In this document: positions 44,614 to 54,419 of the stretch, piece after piece
How the letters are laid out: each line of letters starts with the position of its first letter
Position numbering within the stretch: position 1 is the stretch's first letter
NCBI RefSeq assembly: GCF_030817475.1
Contig: NZ_JAUSZJ010000002.1
Location: 2,452,501-2,516,500, forward strand
From: Streptomyces sp. V2I9
Lineage (GTDB): Bacteria; Actinomycetota; Actinomycetes; Streptomycetales; Streptomycetaceae
Length of the DNA stretch: 64,000 nucleotides
Reading direction: 5' to 3'
Position numbers and translations under genes: made by a program
Notes under the pieces: generated by a model
What the model was told of the DNA's origin: nothing
Databases searched by the model: none
What the model saw: the letters and a program-made list of their open reading frames with translations, nothing else

Positions 44614-45771
44614 TTACGGCAGGTTCCGCGCCATCACGATGCGCTGGACCTGGTTCGTGCCCTCGTAGATCTGGGTGATCTTGGCGTCGCGCATCATGCG
44701 CTCGACCGGGTAGTCGCGCGTGTAGCCGTAGCCGCCGAGCAGCTGGACGGCGTCCGTGGTGACCTCCATCGCCACGTCCGAGGCGAAGCACTTGGCGGCC
44801 GCGCCCTGGAAGGTCAGGTCCGCATCGCCGCGCTCCGACTTGGCGGCGGCCGCGTACGTGAGCTGACGGGCGGCCTCGATCTTCATCGCCATGTCCGCGA
44901 GCATGAACTGGATGCCCTGGAAGTCCGCGATCGGCTTGCCGAACTGCTTGCGCTCCTGGACGTACCCCTTGGCGTAGTCCAGCGCGCCCTGGGCGATGCC
45001 GAGGGCCTGGGCCGCGATCGTGATGCGGGTGTGGTCCAGGGTCTTCATCGCGGTGGCGAAGCCCGTGCCCTCCTCGCCGATCATGCGGTCCGCGGGGATG
45101 CGGACGTTGTCGAGGTAGACCTCGCGGGTCGGGGAGCCCTTGATGCCGAGCTTCTTCTCCGGGGCGCCGAAGGAGACGCCCTCGTCGGACTTCTCGACGA
45201 CGAACGCCGAGATGCCCTTGGAGCGCTTGGTCGGGTCGGTGACGGCCATGACCGTGTAGTACTCGGAGACGCCCGCGTTGGTGATCCAGCGCTTCACGCC
45301 GTCGAGGACCCAGAAGTCGCCGTCGCGCACGGCCTTCGTCTTCATGCCCGCCGCGTCCGAACCGGCGTCCGGCTCGGAGAGGGCGTACGAGAACATCGCG
45401 TCGCCCTTGGCGAGCGGGCCCAGGTACTTCGCCTTCAGCTCCTCGGAGCCGGAGAGGATCACCGGGAGCGAGCCGAGCTTGTTGACGGCCGGGATCAGGG
45501 AGGAGGAGGCACAGACGCGGGCCACCTCCTCGATCACGATGACCGTGGCGAGCGCGTCGGCACCGGCCCCGCCGTACGCCTCCGGGACGTGGACGGCGTG
45601 CAGGTCCGAGGCGACCAGGGCGTCCAGCGCCTCCTGCGGGAAGCGGCTCTCCTCGTCGACCGCGGCGGCGAAGGGGGCGATCTTCGACTCGGCGAGCGCG
45701 CGGATGGTCTCGCGGAGCATGTCGTGCTCCTCGGCCGGACGGTACAGGTCGAAATCGGTCGAACCCGCCAA
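44614..45771 (-). CDS. acdH: Acyl-CoA dehydrogenase
   Basis: A 385-residue FAD enzyme of the short/branched-chain type, closely like the Streptomyces AcdH acting on branched-chain amino-acid-derived acyl-CoAs. FAD-binding MFSYALSEPDAGSDAAG and WVLDGVKRWITNAGVSEYYTVMAV, and the catalytic-base segment ITQIYEGTNQVQRIVMARNLP are intact. The start is probably TTG 45771 (MAGSTDFDLYRPAEEH), because GGGGAG lies 8 nt upstream, whereas it would directly abut the GTG at 45780. A TetR-like palindrome and a TAAAAT -10 candidate lie just upstream. It is divergent from the UDP-sugar dehydrogenase gene. Confidence 0.92.
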   Translation of the reverse strand: MAGSTDFDLYRPAEEHDMLRETIRALAESKIAPFAAAVDEESRFPQEALDALVASDLHAVHVPEAYGGAGADALATVIVIEEVARVCASSSLIPAVNKLGSLPVILSGSEELKAKYLGPLAKGDAMFSYALSEPDAGSDAAGMKTKAVRDGDFWVLDGVKRWITNAGVSEYYTVMAVTDPTKRSKGISAFVVEKSDEGVSFGAPEKKLGIKGSPTREVYLDNVRIPADRMIGEEGTGFATAMKTLDHTRITIAAQALGIAQGALDYAKGYVQERKQFGKPIADFQGIQFMLADMAMKIEAARQLTYAAAAKSERGDADLTFQGAAAKCFASDVAMEVTTDAVQLLGGYGYTRDYPVERMMRDAKITQIYEGTNQVQRIVMARNLP

Positions 45772-45790
45772 GACGCTCACTCCCCAGATG

Positions 45791-45818
45791 CTAACTACCG
45801 TTAAGTAACTCAATTTTA
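45791..45818 (-). promoter_or_regulatory. Candidate acdH promoter and operator
   Basis: Read on the minus strand, TAAAAT at 45813-45818 is a good -10 hexamer, and it is followed about 7 nt later by CTTAACGGTAGTTAG (45791-45806 region), a partly symmetrical sequence of the TTAAC...GTTAa kind bound by TetR-type regulators of acyl-CoA metabolism. It would overlap the transcription start. The -35 box is not clear. Confidence 0.4.
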
Positions 45819-45978
45819 GTGCGCCGACCGCCCGGCGGTATACGTGACGCCCGCGTGAGCTTGCCGACAGGGGTGGGATTCGAGGGAGGTACCGGGCATT
45901 CCGGGCGGTGAATCCTGGCTTCCGGCTCCACGACTATGCTCGGTCCGCACGTCTGTCCGCACCTCCCAGGAGCACTCC

Positions 45979-47322
45979 ATGGCCCTCAGGATCACTGTGA
46001 TCGGCACCGGCTATCTCGGCGCCACCCATGCCGCCGCCATGGCCGAGCTGGGCTTCGAGGTCCTGGGGCTCGACGTCGTACGGGAGAAGATCGAGCTGCT
46101 CTCCACCGGCCGCGTGCCGATGTACGAGCCGGGTCTGGAGGAGATGCTCCAGCGGCACGTGGCCGGGATCGAGGGCTCCACCGGGCGGCTGCGCTTCACC
46201 ACCTCCTGGGAGGAGGTCGCGGAGTTCGGCGACGTCCACTTCGTCTGTGTGAACACCCCGCAGAAGCACGGCGAGTACGCCTGCGACATGAGTTACGTCG
46301 ACAGCGCCTTCGACTCGCTGGCCCCGCACCTGACCCGCCCCGCCCTGGTCGTCGGCAAGTCGACCGTCCCCGTGGGCTCCGCCGCCCGCCTCGCGGAGCG
46401 GCTCGCCGAGCTGGCCCCGGTCGGGGCCGGGGCCGAGCTGGCCTGGAACCCGGAGTTCCTCCGCGAGGGCTTCGCCGTCGAGGACACCCTGCACCCCGAC
46501 CGGATCGTGGTGGGCGTCACGGGCGAGCGCGCCGAGAAGCTGCTCCGCGAGGTGTACGCCGTGCCGGTCGCGGAAGGTTCGCCCTTCGTGGTGACCGACT
46601 TCCCGACGGCCGAGCTGGTGAAGACCTCCGCCAACTCCTTCCTCGCCACCAAGATCTCCTTCATCAACGCGATGGCCGAGGTCTGTGAGGCCGCCGACGG
46701 GGACGTCGTGAAGCTCGCGGAGGCCATCGGGCACGACGAGCGCATCGGGAAGAAGTTCCTGCGAGCGGGGATCGGCTTCGGCGGCGGCTGCCTGCCCAAG
46801 GACATCCGCGCCTTCATGGCCCGCGCCGGCGAACTGGGCGCCGACCAGGCCCTCACCTTCCTCCGCGAGGTCGACTCCATCAACATGCGCCGCCGCGGCC
46901 ACATGGTCGAGCTGGCGCGGGAGGCGGTCGGGGGCGGCTCGTTCCTCGGCACGCGGGTGGCGGTGCTGGGCGCCGCGTTCAAGCCCGACTCCGACGACGT
47001 ACGCGACTCCCCCGCGCTCAACGTCGCCGGGCAGATCCACCTCCAGGGCGGCCAGGTCACCGTGTACGACCCGAAGGGGATGGACAACGCCCGGCAGCTC
47101 TTCCCGACCCTCGGCTACGCGGACTCGGCCCTGGAGGCGGTGCGCGGCGCGGACGTGGTGCTGCACCTGACGGAGTGGCGCGAGTTCCGCGAGCTGGACC
47201 CGGCGGCAATGGGCGAGGTGGCCGCCCGCCGGATCATCCTGGACGGCCGTAACGCCCTGGACAGCACGGTCTGGCGCGAGGCCGGATGGACCTACCGCGC
47301 GATGGGCCGCCCGAAGGCCTAG
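45979..47322 (+). CDS. UDP-glucose/GDP-mannose dehydrogenase family protein
   Basis: A 447-residue NAD-dependent nucleotide-sugar 6-dehydrogenase, oxidising UDP-glucose (or a related NDP-sugar) to the uronic acid. The Rossmann motif ITVIGTGYLGATHAAAM is at the N-terminus; VCVNTPQK, KSTVPVGSAARL and WNPEFLREGFAVEDTLHPDRIV follow; the catalytic thiol is C271 in GFGGGCLPKD; the C-terminal sugar-binding domain has GAAFKPDSDDVRDSP. The family also contains GDP-mannose dehydrogenase, so the substrate is not settled; UDP-glucose is usual in actinobacteria. AGGAG precedes the ATG. The stop codon lies inside the terminator stem. Confidence 0.92.
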   Translation: MALRITVIGTGYLGATHAAAMAELGFEVLGLDVVREKIELLSTGRVPMYEPGLEEMLQRHVAGIEGSTGRLRFTTSWEEVAEFGDVHFVCVNTPQKHGEYACDMSYVDSAFDSLAPHLTRPALVVGKSTVPVGSAARLAERLAELAPVGAGAELAWNPEFLREGFAVEDTLHPDRIVVGVTGERAEKLLREVYAVPVAEGSPFVVTDFPTAELVKTSANSFLATKISFINAMAEVCEAADGDVVKLAEAIGHDERIGKKFLRAGIGFGGGCLPKDIRAFMARAGELGADQALTFLREVDSINMRRRGHMVELAREAVGGGSFLGTRVAVLGAAFKPDSDDVRDSPALNVAGQIHLQGGQVTVYDPKGMDNARQLFPTLGYADSALEAVRGADVVLHLTEWREFRELDPAAMGEVAARRIILDGRNALDSTVWREAGWTYRAMGRPKA

Positions 47323-47358
47323 GGGGTGTCCGGCCCTGATCCGCCGGACACCCCCTAG
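47319..47358. terminator. Hairpin terminator containing the dehydrogenase stop codon
   Basis: A perfect 16-bp stem (CTAGGGGGTGTCCGGC at 47319-47334 with 47343-47358) and an 8-nt loop. The TAG stop at 47320-47322 is part of the left arm. Confidence 0.9.
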
Positions 47359-47438
47359 AGCCGGAGCGGGACGAGAGGCCCCGAAGCCTTCCGCCCGCCG
47401 GACGGCATCGTCCTCGGTCCGGCGGACAGGCTGGGGGC

Positions 47439-48626
47439 ATGGACGACGCGTACGACTGGATCAGCTCCCCCCTCACCGACGACCTGTTGCGCGGCGCGCT
47501 CGAACTGGAGCGCACCGAGCGCGGCGGTCTCCTCCCTCACCGGCTGCCCGCCCCGGCCCGCGCCCGGTCCGGCGGTGACCCGCAGATCGCCCAGGCGGAG
47601 GCGCAGCCGTCGGGGGTGCGGGTGGTGTTCCGCAGCCGGGCCACCGCCGTGGCACTGGACGTCCGGCGCACGGTGATGGGCCACCAGGGCCTCCCGCCCC
47701 TCCCGAACGGGGCGTACGACCTGCACATCGACGGGGAGCCGGCCGGCCGGGCCACGGCGAGCGGCGGCGATGTGCTGATGGTCGACCTGTCCGACGGGTC
47801 GCGGGAGCTGTTCCCCGGCTCCGCCGGGTCCGTCACGTTCACCGGGCTGCCCGCGCGGGAGAAGAGCGTCGAGATCTGGCTGCCGTACACCGAGACGGTC
47901 GAGCTGCTCGGACTGCGCACCGACGCGCCCGTGGCCCCGGCAGGCCCGAGCGGGCGGCGGGTCTGGCTGCACCACGGCAGCTCCATCAGCCAGGGCTCGT
48001 GCGCGGACAGCTCCGCCACCGCCTGGCCCGCGCTGGCCGCCGCAGCGGGGAACGTGGAGCTGGTCAACGTCTCCCTGGCGGGCAACGCGCTCCTCGACCC
48101 GTTCACCGCGCGCACCCTGCGGGACACCCCCGCCGACCTGATCAGCGTCAAGATCGGCATCAACCTGGTCGGCGCCGACGCGATGCGGCTGCGCGCGTTC
48201 GGGCCCGCCGTGCACGGCTTCCTGGACACGGTGCGCGAGGGCCACCCCACCGCGCCGCTGCTGGTGGTCTCGCCGGTCCTCTGCCCCGCCCACGAGGACA
48301 CACCCGGCCCCTCCGCGCCGGACGTGACCGGGGGCGAGGTGGTGTTCACGGCGCTGGGCGATCCGGCGGAGACCGCCTCCGGCAAGCTGACGCTGCGCGT
48401 CGTCCGGGAGGAGCTGGACCGGATCGTGGCGGAGCGGGCGGTGTCGGACCCGCACCTCTTCCACCTGGACGGGCGCGTCCTGTACGGCGAGGCGGACCAC
48501 GCCGAACTGCCGCTGCCCGACCGCCTGCACCCGGACGCCGCCGCCCACCGCCGCATGGGCGAGCGCTTCGGGGCGTTCGCCTTCGGTCCGGGCGGACCGT
48601 TCGCGGCGGTGGGCGGGCAGGACTGA
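47439..48626 (+). CDS. SGNH/GDSL-type esterase
   Basis: A 395-residue cytosolic protein. Residues about 55-150 form a beta-sandwich (SGVRVVFRSRATAVALDVRRT, GLPAREKSVEIWLPYTE); the SGNH hydrolase domain follows. Catalytic blocks are visible: the nucleophile in WLHHGSSISQGS near residue 180, the oxyanion Gly/Asn in VNVSLAGNALLD and KIGINL, and the Asp-His pair in LPDRLHPDAAAH. It has no signal peptide, so the substrate is internal, presumably an acylated sugar or similar. It converges with the dipeptidase gene, 46 bp apart. GGGGG precedes the ATG. Confidence 0.88.
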   Translation: MDDAYDWISSPLTDDLLRGALELERTERGGLLPHRLPAPARARSGGDPQIAQAEAQPSGVRVVFRSRATAVALDVRRTVMGHQGLPPLPNGAYDLHIDGEPAGRATASGGDVLMVDLSDGSRELFPGSAGSVTFTGLPAREKSVEIWLPYTETVELLGLRTDAPVAPAGPSGRRVWLHHGSSISQGSCADSSATAWPALAAAAGNVELVNVSLAGNALLDPFTARTLRDTPADLISVKIGINLVGADAMRLRAFGPAVHGFLDTVREGHPTAPLLVVSPVLCPAHEDTPGPSAPDVTGGEVVFTALGDPAETASGKLTLRVVREELDRIVAERAVSDPHLFHLDGRVLYGEADHAELPLPDRLHPDAAAHRRMGERFGAFAFGPGGPFAAVGGQD

Positions 48627-48672
48627 CCGGGGGGCGGCGGCCGTCTTCCTGGTGGACGCCGCCCGGCTTCTC

Positions 48673-49863
48673 CTAGTGGACGCCGTCCAGCTCCGCGATC
48701 GTCGCGTGGGACGGGCCGCGCCGGCTCTGCTCGTCGCGGGCCACGGCCTCCGCGTCGCGCAGCACCCGTACGGCGTTGCGCCAGGTCAGCTTGGCGAGGT
48801 CGGCTTCGGACCAGTTGCGCCGCAGCAGCTCCGCGATGAGGTTCGGATAGCCGGAGACGTCCTCCAGGCCGCGCGGGGTGAACGCCGTGCCGTCGTAGTC
48901 GCCGCCGATGCCGATGTGGTCGACGCCCGCGACCGCGCGCATGTGGTCCAGGTGGTCGGCGATGGTGGCGACCGTGGCCTCGGGGCGCGGGTGCGCCGCC
49001 TCGAAGTCCTCGTGGATGCGCATGGCCTGCGGGGTGGTGTCCAGGTGGTGCAGACCGTGTTCGCGCATGTTGCGGTCGGCGGCCAGCGTCCAGGCGACCG
49101 CCTCGGGCAGCACGAACTTCGGGACGAAGGTCGCCATCGCCACGCCCCCGTTGGCGGGGAGGGCCGCGAGCACGTCGTCGGGGATGTTGCGCGGGTGGTC
49201 GCAGACGGCGCGGGCCGAGGAGTGCGAGAAGATCACCGGCGCGGTGCTGGTGGCGATCGCGTCGCGCATGACCCCGTCCGCGACGTGGCTGAGGTCGACC
49301 AGCATGCCGACACGGTTCATCTCGCGGACGACCTCGTGGCCGAAGGCGGAGAGGCCGCCGAGGCGCGGCAGGTCCGTGGCGCTGTCGGCCCAGTCGATGT
49401 TGTCGTTGTGGGTGAGCGTCATGTAGCGGACGCCCAGGTCGTACAGGGCGCGCAGGGTGCCCAGCGAGTTGTTGACGGAGTGGCCGCCCTCGGCCCCCAT
49501 CAGGGAGGCGATCCGGCCTTCTGCGCGGGCCTTCTCCAGGTCGTCGGCGGTGAGCGCCCGCCGCAGGTGCGTCGGGTAGCGGGCGATCAGCTCGCCGACG
49601 ATGTCGATCTGCTCCAGGGTGGCGCTGACCGCCGCGTCCCCGGTCAGGTCGGTGCGGACGTAGACCGACCAGAACTGGCCGCCGACCCCGCCGGCCCGCA
49701 GCCGGTTCAGGTCCGTGTGGAGCAGTCCGCGCTGGTCGGCGGCGATGTCGCGGGCGTCGAGGTCGTAGCCGACCTGCTCGCGCAGGGCCCAGGGGAGGTC
49801 GTTGTGGCCGTCGACGACGGGGTGGACGGCGAGGAGTTCGCGGGCGCGGGCGAGGTGGTCCAT
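48673..49863 (-). CDS. Membrane dipeptidase family (M19) metallopeptidase
   Basis: A 396-residue zinc dipeptidase-like enzyme of the amidohydrolase superfamily. H20 and D22 of [10 protein letters not shown], the bridging Glu in MGAEGGHS, the two histidines of LVDLSHVAD and [17 protein letters not shown], and the Asp of IGIGGDYDG make a complete binuclear site. The protein has no signal peptide and is cytosolic. Its ATG is 10 nt after the purE stop, so it is co-transcribed with purK and purE, an arrangement seen in other Streptomyces. The natural substrate (D- or L-dipeptides, or other amides) is unknown. Confidence 0.93.
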   Translation of the reverse strand: MDHLARARELLAVHPVVDGHNDLPWALREQVGYDLDARDIAADQRGLLHTDLNRLRAGGVGGQFWSVYVRTDLTGDAAVSATLEQIDIVGELIARYPTHLRRALTADDLEKARAEGRIASLMGAEGGHSVNNSLGTLRALYDLGVRYMTLTHNDNIDWADSATDLPRLGGLSAFGHEVVREMNRVGMLVDLSHVADGVMRDAIATSTAPVIFSHSSARAVCDHPRNIPDDVLAALPANGGVAMATFVPKFVLPEAVAWTLAADRNMREHGLHHLDTTPQAMRIHEDFEAAHPRPEATVATIADHLDHMRAVAGVDHIGIGGDYDGTAFTPRGLEDVSGYPNLIAELLRRNWSEADLAKLTWRNAVRVLRDAEAVARDEQSRRGPSHATIAELDGVH

Positions 49864-49873
49864 GGGTCGCCCC

Positions 49874-50413
49874 CTACTTTCCGAAGCCGAACGAGTCGGC
49901 GCCCTGGGCCTTGGCGCGCAGCCGCTTGCCCTTCTCGGTGGCCTGGTCGTTCAGCTCCTGCAGGAACTCCTCCATCCGCTCCTGGAGCGCGGGGTCGGAG
50001 GCGGCGAGGATGCGGGCGGCCAGCAGGCCCGCGTTGCGCGCGCCGCCGACGGAGACGGTGGCGACGGGGACGCCGGCCGGCATCTGGACGATGGAGAGCA
50101 GGCTGTCCATGCCGTCCAGGTACTTCAGCGGCACCGGGACGCCGATGACCGGGAGCGGGGTGACGGAGGCGAGCATGCCGGGCAGATGGGCGGCCCCGCC
50201 CGCGCCCGCGATGATCGCCTTCAGACCGCGGCCCGCGGCCCGCTCGCCGTACGCGATCATCTCGCGCGGCATGCGGTGGGCGGAGACGACGTCGACCTCG
50301 TACGGGATCTCGAACTCGTCGAGCGCCTTGGCGGCGGCCTCCATGACCGGCCAGTCGGAGTCCGAGCCCATGACGACGCCGATCACGGGCGCCGGTGCGG
50401 AGGGGGAAGTCAT
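49874..50413 (-). CDS. purE: N5-carboxyaminoimidazole ribonucleotide mutase
   Basis: A 179-residue class I PurE that moves the carboxyl group of N5-CAIR to carbon 4, giving CAIR in de novo purine synthesis. Signatures: [31 protein letters not shown] with the catalytic His, [14 protein letters not shown], and [10 protein letters not shown]. Its ATG overlaps the purK stop in ATGA (50410-50413), indicating translational coupling. The C-terminal 20 residues are a Lys-rich extension. Confidence 0.96.
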   Translation of the reverse strand: MTSPSAPAPVIGVVMGSDSDWPVMEAAAKALDEFEIPYEVDVVSAHRMPREMIAYGERAAGRGLKAIIAGAGGAAHLPGMLASVTPLPVIGVPVPLKYLDGMDSLLSIVQMPAGVPVATVSVGGARNAGLLAARILAASDPALQERMEEFLQELNDQATEKGKRLRAKAQGADSFGFGK

Positions 50414-51561
50414 TCGGTGATCGTTCCTCGCAGGTAGTCGGCCGCGTGCCGGGCGCGCTCCCGCACGTCCGCCAGATCGTCGCCGTAGGTGTTGACGTGT
50501 CCGACCTTGCGGCCGGGCTTCACGTCCTTGCCGTACATGTGGATCTTGAGCTGCGGGTCGCGGGCCATGCAGTGCAGGTAGCCCTGGTACATGTCCGGGT
50601 AGTCGCCGCCCAGGACGTTGCACATGACCGTCCAGGGAGCGCGGGGGCGCGGGTCGCCGAGCGGGAGGTCGAGGACGGCCCGGACGTGGTTGGCGAACTG
50701 GGAGGTGATCGCGCCGTCCATGGTCCAGTGGCCGGAGTTGTGCGGGCGCATGGCCAGTTCGTTGACGAGGATGCCGGGCTTCCCGTCGGGCCCGCGGGTC
50801 TCGAACAGCTCGACGGCGAGGTGTCCGACGACGCCCAGCTCGGCGGCGATCCGGAGCGCGAGCTGCTGGGCCTCGCCGGCCAGCTCCTCGTCCAGCTCGG
50901 GGGCCGGGGCGATCACCGTGTCGCAGACGCCGTCGACCTGGATCGACTCGACGACCGGGTAGGCGACGGCCTGGCCGTGCGGCGAGCGGACGATGTTCGC
51001 CGCCAGCTCCCGTACGAAGTCGACCTTCTCCTCCGCGAGGACCGGGACCCCGGCGCGGAAGGGTTCGGCCGCCTCCTCCTCGGAGCGGACCACCCACACG
51101 CCCTTGCCGTCGTAGCCGCCGCGCACGGTCTTGAGGATGACGGGGAAGCCGCCGGCCTCCTCGGCGAACGCGGCGGCGTCGGCCGGGTCGCTCACGATGC
51201 GGTGGCGGGGGCAGGGGGCGCCGATCTCCGTGAGCCGGGCGCGCATCACCCCCTTGTCCTGGGCGTGCACCAGGGCGTCGGGGCCGGGGCGCACGGGGAT
51301 GCCGTCCGCCTCCAGGGCCCGCAGATGCTCGGTCGGCACGTGCTCGTGATCGAAGGTGATCACGTCGCAGCCGCGAGCGAAGGCGCGCAGGGTGTCCAGG
51401 TCGCGATAGTCGCCGATGACGACCTCGCTCACGACCTGGGCCGCCGAGTCCTGGGGAGTGTCACTGAGCAGCTTGAATGTCAGGCCGAGGGGGATGCCCG
51501 CCTCGTGGGTCATACGGGCGAGCTGACCGCCGCCGACCATGCCGACTACCGGGAACGTCAC
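50410..51561 (-). CDS. purK: 5-(carboxyamino)imidazole ribonucleotide synthase
   Basis: A 383-residue ATP-grasp enzyme carboxylating aminoimidazole ribonucleotide with bicarbonate and ATP. The N-terminal [16 protein letters not shown]-grasp loop [15 protein letters not shown], the metal-binding [16 protein letters not shown] and the domain-C tail [11 protein letters not shown] are intact. The GTG at 51561 is preferred because the nucleotide-binding strand starts two residues later and GGTGG precedes it; an open frame to 51918 has no family resemblance. It diverges from the GtrA gene. Confidence 0.95.
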   Translation of the reverse strand: MTFPVVGMVGGGQLARMTHEAGIPLGLTFKLLSDTPQDSAAQVVSEVVIGDYRDLDTLRAFARGCDVITFDHEHVPTEHLRALEADGIPVRPGPDALVHAQDKGVMRARLTEIGAPCPRHRIVSDPADAAAFAEEAGGFPVILKTVRGGYDGKGVWVVRSEEEAAEPFRAGVPVLAEEKVDFVRELAANIVRSPHGQAVAYPVVESIQVDGVCDTVIAPAPELDEELAGEAQQLALRIAAELGVVGHLAVELFETRGPDGKPGILVNELAMRPHNSGHWTMDGAITSQFANHVRAVLDLPLGDPRPRAPWTVMCNVLGGDYPDMYQGYLHCMARDPQLKIHMYGKDVKPGRKVGHVNTYGDDLADVRERARHAADYLRGTITE

Positions 51562-51733
51562 GCCACCAGGGTATCCGCCACGCCGGTGGTTTCCGGACGG
51601 CCGTACGGATGCCCCCGGCCACGGCCGCGTCCGCTCACGGGCGTCACACAGGGGGCTGGTTAGCATGGCGGAGTTGACGTGGTTGCGTCGACGCCACGGA
51701 GACGCCTTCCAACGGACGGGGCCAGCGATCACC

Positions 51734-52255
51734 ATGAGCGAACGGGGCGCACTGCGGACCCGGCTGGAAGCCCTCGCCCGCGAGGTCGCCAAGTTCGGCG
51801 CGGTCGGCGCTTTCGGCCTGCTGGTCAACATCGCGGTCTTCAACCTGCTGCGGCACACGACGGACCTCCAGGTGGTCCGGGCGAGCGTGCTGGCGACGTT
51901 CGTCGCGATCCTCTTCAACTACGTGGGCTTCCGCTACTGGACCTACCGGGAGCGCGACAAGACCGGCCGCACCCGTGAGCTGGCCCTCTTCCTGCTGTTC
52001 AGCGCGGCAGGCGCGGTGATCGAGACGGGCGTGCTGTACGCGGCGACGTACGGCTTCGGCTGGAACACCCCGGTCCAGAGCAACGTCTTCAAGATCGTCG
52101 GCATCGGGATCGCCACCCTGTTCCGCTTCTGGTCCTACCGGACCTGGGTCTTCAAGGCCCTGCCCGCCGAGGAGGCCGTGCGGAACGCGGAACGGTTTCT
52201 GGAGCAGCGCCGACCGGCCGACGAGCCGGTGACGCCGGGCCCCGTACGGAACTGA
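51734..52255 (+). CDS. GtrA family membrane protein
   Basis: A 173-residue protein with four hydrophobic helices (KFGAVGAFGLLVNIAVFNLL, SVLATFVAILFNYVGFRYW, LALFLLFSAAGAVIETGVL and IVGIGIATLFRFWSYRTWVF). The NYVGFRYWTY motif between helices 2 and 3 is the GtrA hallmark. GtrA proteins are thought to flip polyprenyl-phosphate sugars for glycosylation of envelope polymers. I start at ATG 51734 (MSERGALRTRLEALAREV); ATG 51665 is in frame and would add 23 residues behind GGGGG. The C-terminus is a short polar tail. Confidence 0.9.
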   Translation: MSERGALRTRLEALAREVAKFGAVGAFGLLVNIAVFNLLRHTTDLQVVRASVLATFVAILFNYVGFRYWTYRERDKTGRTRELALFLLFSAAGAVIETGVLYAATYGFGWNTPVQSNVFKIVGIGIATLFRFWSYRTWVFKALPAEEAVRNAERFLEQRRPADEPVTPGPVRN

Positions 52256-52352
52256 ACCCTCCGGCGGCCCCGGTACGCACACGAGCCCTCCGCGCGCACG
52301 CGAACGCTCCGGCCGCCTCCGTACGGAACCGGGCCCGCTTCTCCCTCGTTGT

Positions 52353-53618
52353 TCAGCGCACCGGGCGCTCAGGGGTGTCCCGGTCCGCCGGGGTCCGGGA
52401 CAGGAAGAGCGCGAAGACCGCCGGGTGCTGCTGGAGCAGCTCCAGCCGCCCGCCGTCCGCCTCCGCGAGGTCGCGGGCGACCGCCAGGCCGATGCCGGTG
52501 GAGTTGCGGCCGCTGATGGTCCGCTCGAAGATCCGCGCCCCCAGTTCGGCGGGGACACCGGGGCCCTCGTCGGTGACCTCGATGACCACCTGGTTGCCGG
52601 TGACCCGCGTGCGCAGGGCGACGGTGCCGCCGCCGTGCATGAGGGAGTTCTCGATCAGCGCCGCCAGGACCTGGGCCACCGCCCCCGGAGTACCGACGGC
52701 CCGCAGCCCGTGCTTGCCGGAGCAGACCAGGGCGCGACCGGCACTGCGGTAGGCCGGGCGCCACTCCTCGATCTGCTGTTTGACGATCTCGTCGAGGTCG
52801 AAGACGACGGCGGAGCCGGTGCGCGGGTCGCGGGAGTTCGTCAGGAGCCGCTCGACGACGTCGGTGAGCCGCTCCACCTGCGTGAGGGCGATGTTCGCCT
52901 CCTCCTTCACCGTGTCCGGGTCGTCGGTGACGGAGATCTCCTCGATCCGCATGGAGAGCGCGGTCAGCGGGGTCCGGAGCTGGTGCGAGGCGTCCGCGGC
53001 CAGCCGCCGTTCGGCGGTCAGCATCCGGGCGATCCGCTCGGCCGAGGCGTCCAGGACGTCCGCGACCCGGTCCAGCTCGGGCACCCCGTACCGCTTGTGG
53101 CGCGGGCGGGGGTCTCCGGAGCCGAGGCGTTCGGCGGTCTCGGCGAGGTCGGTGAGCGGGGAGGTCAGCCGGTTGGCCTGGCGTACGGCGAGGAGCACCG
53201 CGGAGACGATCGCCAGCAGGGCCACCGCGCCGATGATCAGGAGCGTGCGCCCGACCTCGCGGGTGACGGCCGAGCGGGACTCCTCGACGGTGACCGTCTC
53301 GCCCCGCTCCCCCGTCTCGGTGGCGCGCAGGACGCTGCCGGAGGGGCGCTCGCCGACGGCGATGGGCGCGCGGCCGGGGATCTCGACCAGCGCGTAGCGC
53401 TTGGGGTCGATCTGCTCGGCCAGCACGCCGGGGTTGATCCGCTCCTCCCCGAGCAGTCGGCTGTCGACCACGCTGATCAGCCGCAACGCCTCGGACTCCA
53501 CGCTCTCCTGGGCGCTGGCGCTGATGGTGCGCGTCTCCACGATCACCAGCGAGACGCCGAAGACGGCGATGACGACGAGCACCACGGCGAGCGTGGAGTT
53601 GATCAGCCGACGGCGCAT
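52353..53618 (-). CDS. Sensor histidine kinase
   Basis: A 421-residue membrane kinase. Two membrane helices (about 6-27 and 126-147) flank an extracytoplasmic sensor domain of about 100 residues. A HAMP segment (NRLTSPLTDLAETAERLGSGD) leads to the H-box ASHQLRTPLTAL with H212, the N-box ENSLMHGGG, G1 DEGPGVP and G2 STGIGLAVARDLA. It lies 55 bp downstream of its response regulator gene on the same strand and is surely its partner. What is sensed is unknown. It is divergent in strand from, and converges with, the GtrA gene. Confidence 0.95.
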   Translation of the reverse strand: MRRRLINSTLAVVLVVIAVFGVSLVIVETRTISASAQESVESEALRLISVVDSRLLGEERINPGVLAEQIDPKRYALVEIPGRAPIAVGERPSGSVLRATETGERGETVTVEESRSAVTREVGRTLLIIGAVALLAIVSAVLLAVRQANRLTSPLTDLAETAERLGSGDPRPRHKRYGVPELDRVADVLDASAERIARMLTAERRLAADASHQLRTPLTALSMRIEEISVTDDPDTVKEEANIALTQVERLTDVVERLLTNSRDPRTGSAVVFDLDEIVKQQIEEWRPAYRSAGRALVCSGKHGLRAVGTPGAVAQVLAALIENSLMHGGGTVALRTRVTGNQVVIEVTDEGPGVPAELGARIFERTISGRNSTGIGLAVARDLAEADGGRLELLQQHPAVFALFLSRTPADRDTPERPVR

Positions 53619-53673
53619 ACCGGCCTCAGGGGGCCGGTGGAACGGTTCTCAGGGCGCATGGGAGCTTCGTACG

Positions 53674-54351
53674 TCAGCTCTTCTCGAAGCGGAAACCGAC
53701 GCCCCGGACGGTGGCGATGTAGCGCGGATTGGCCGCGTCGTCGCCGAGCTTCTTGCGCAGCCAGGAGATGTGCATGTCGAGCGTCTTGGTGGAGGACCAC
53801 CAGGTGGTGTCCCAGACCTCGCGCATCAGCTGGTCGCGGGTGACGACCCGGCCGGCGTCCCGGACGAGGACCCGCAGCAGGTCGAACTCCTTGGCGGTGA
53901 GCTGGAGTTCCTCCTCGCCCATCCAGGCGCGGTGCGACTCGACGTCGATCCTGACGCCGTGGGTGGCGGGCTGCGCGACGGGCTCGGAGGCCCCGCGCCG
54001 CAGCAGGGCGCGGACGCGGGCCAGCAGTTCGGCGAGGCGGAACGGCTTGGTGACGTAGTCGTCGGCGCCCGCGTCCAGACCGACGACCGTGTCGACCTCG
54101 TCGGCGCGGGCCGTCAGCACCAGGATCGGGATGGTGTGGCCGTCGGCGCGGAGCCTGCGGGCGACTTCCAGCCCGTCCATGCCGGGCAGCCCCAGATCGA
54201 GGACGACCAGGTCGATGCCGCCCTGGAGTCCGGCGTCGAGCGCGGTCGGACCGTCCTGACGGACCTCGACCTCGTAACCCTCCCGACGCAGTGCGCGGGC
54301 CAGGGGCTCCGAGATGGACGCGTCGTCCTCGGCGAGCAAAACACGGGTCAT
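53674..54351 (-). CDS. OmpR/PhoB-family response regulator
   Basis: A 225-residue regulator. The receiver domain has the acidic pocket E8-D9-D10, the phospho-acceptor D52 in VLDLGLPGMDG, and the conserved Lys in VTKPFRLAEL. The C-terminal winged helix has KEFDLLRVLVRDAGRVVTRDQLMREVW and KKLGDD...RYIATVRGVGFRFE. It precedes the histidine kinase gene in one operon. Its 5' region is the low-GC structured stretch at 54.4-54.6 kb. Targets are unknown; the opposite gene, a peptide transporter, is a reasonable candidate. Confidence 0.95.
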   Translation of the reverse strand: MTRVLLAEDDASISEPLARALRREGYEVEVRQDGPTALDAGLQGGIDLVVLDLGLPGMDGLEVARRLRADGHTIPILVLTARADEVDTVVGLDAGADDYVTKPFRLAELLARVRALLRRGASEPVAQPATHGVRIDVESHRAWMGEEELQLTAKEFDLLRVLVRDAGRVVTRDQLMREVWDTTWWSSTKTLDMHISWLRKKLGDDAANPRYIATVRGVGFRFEKS

Positions 54352-54419
54352 GGACTGATGGTAGTCCGGACGGGGAGCCGGACGTGAGGGCCGGGACGCA
54401 ACCTGCGGGTCAGCTCCAC

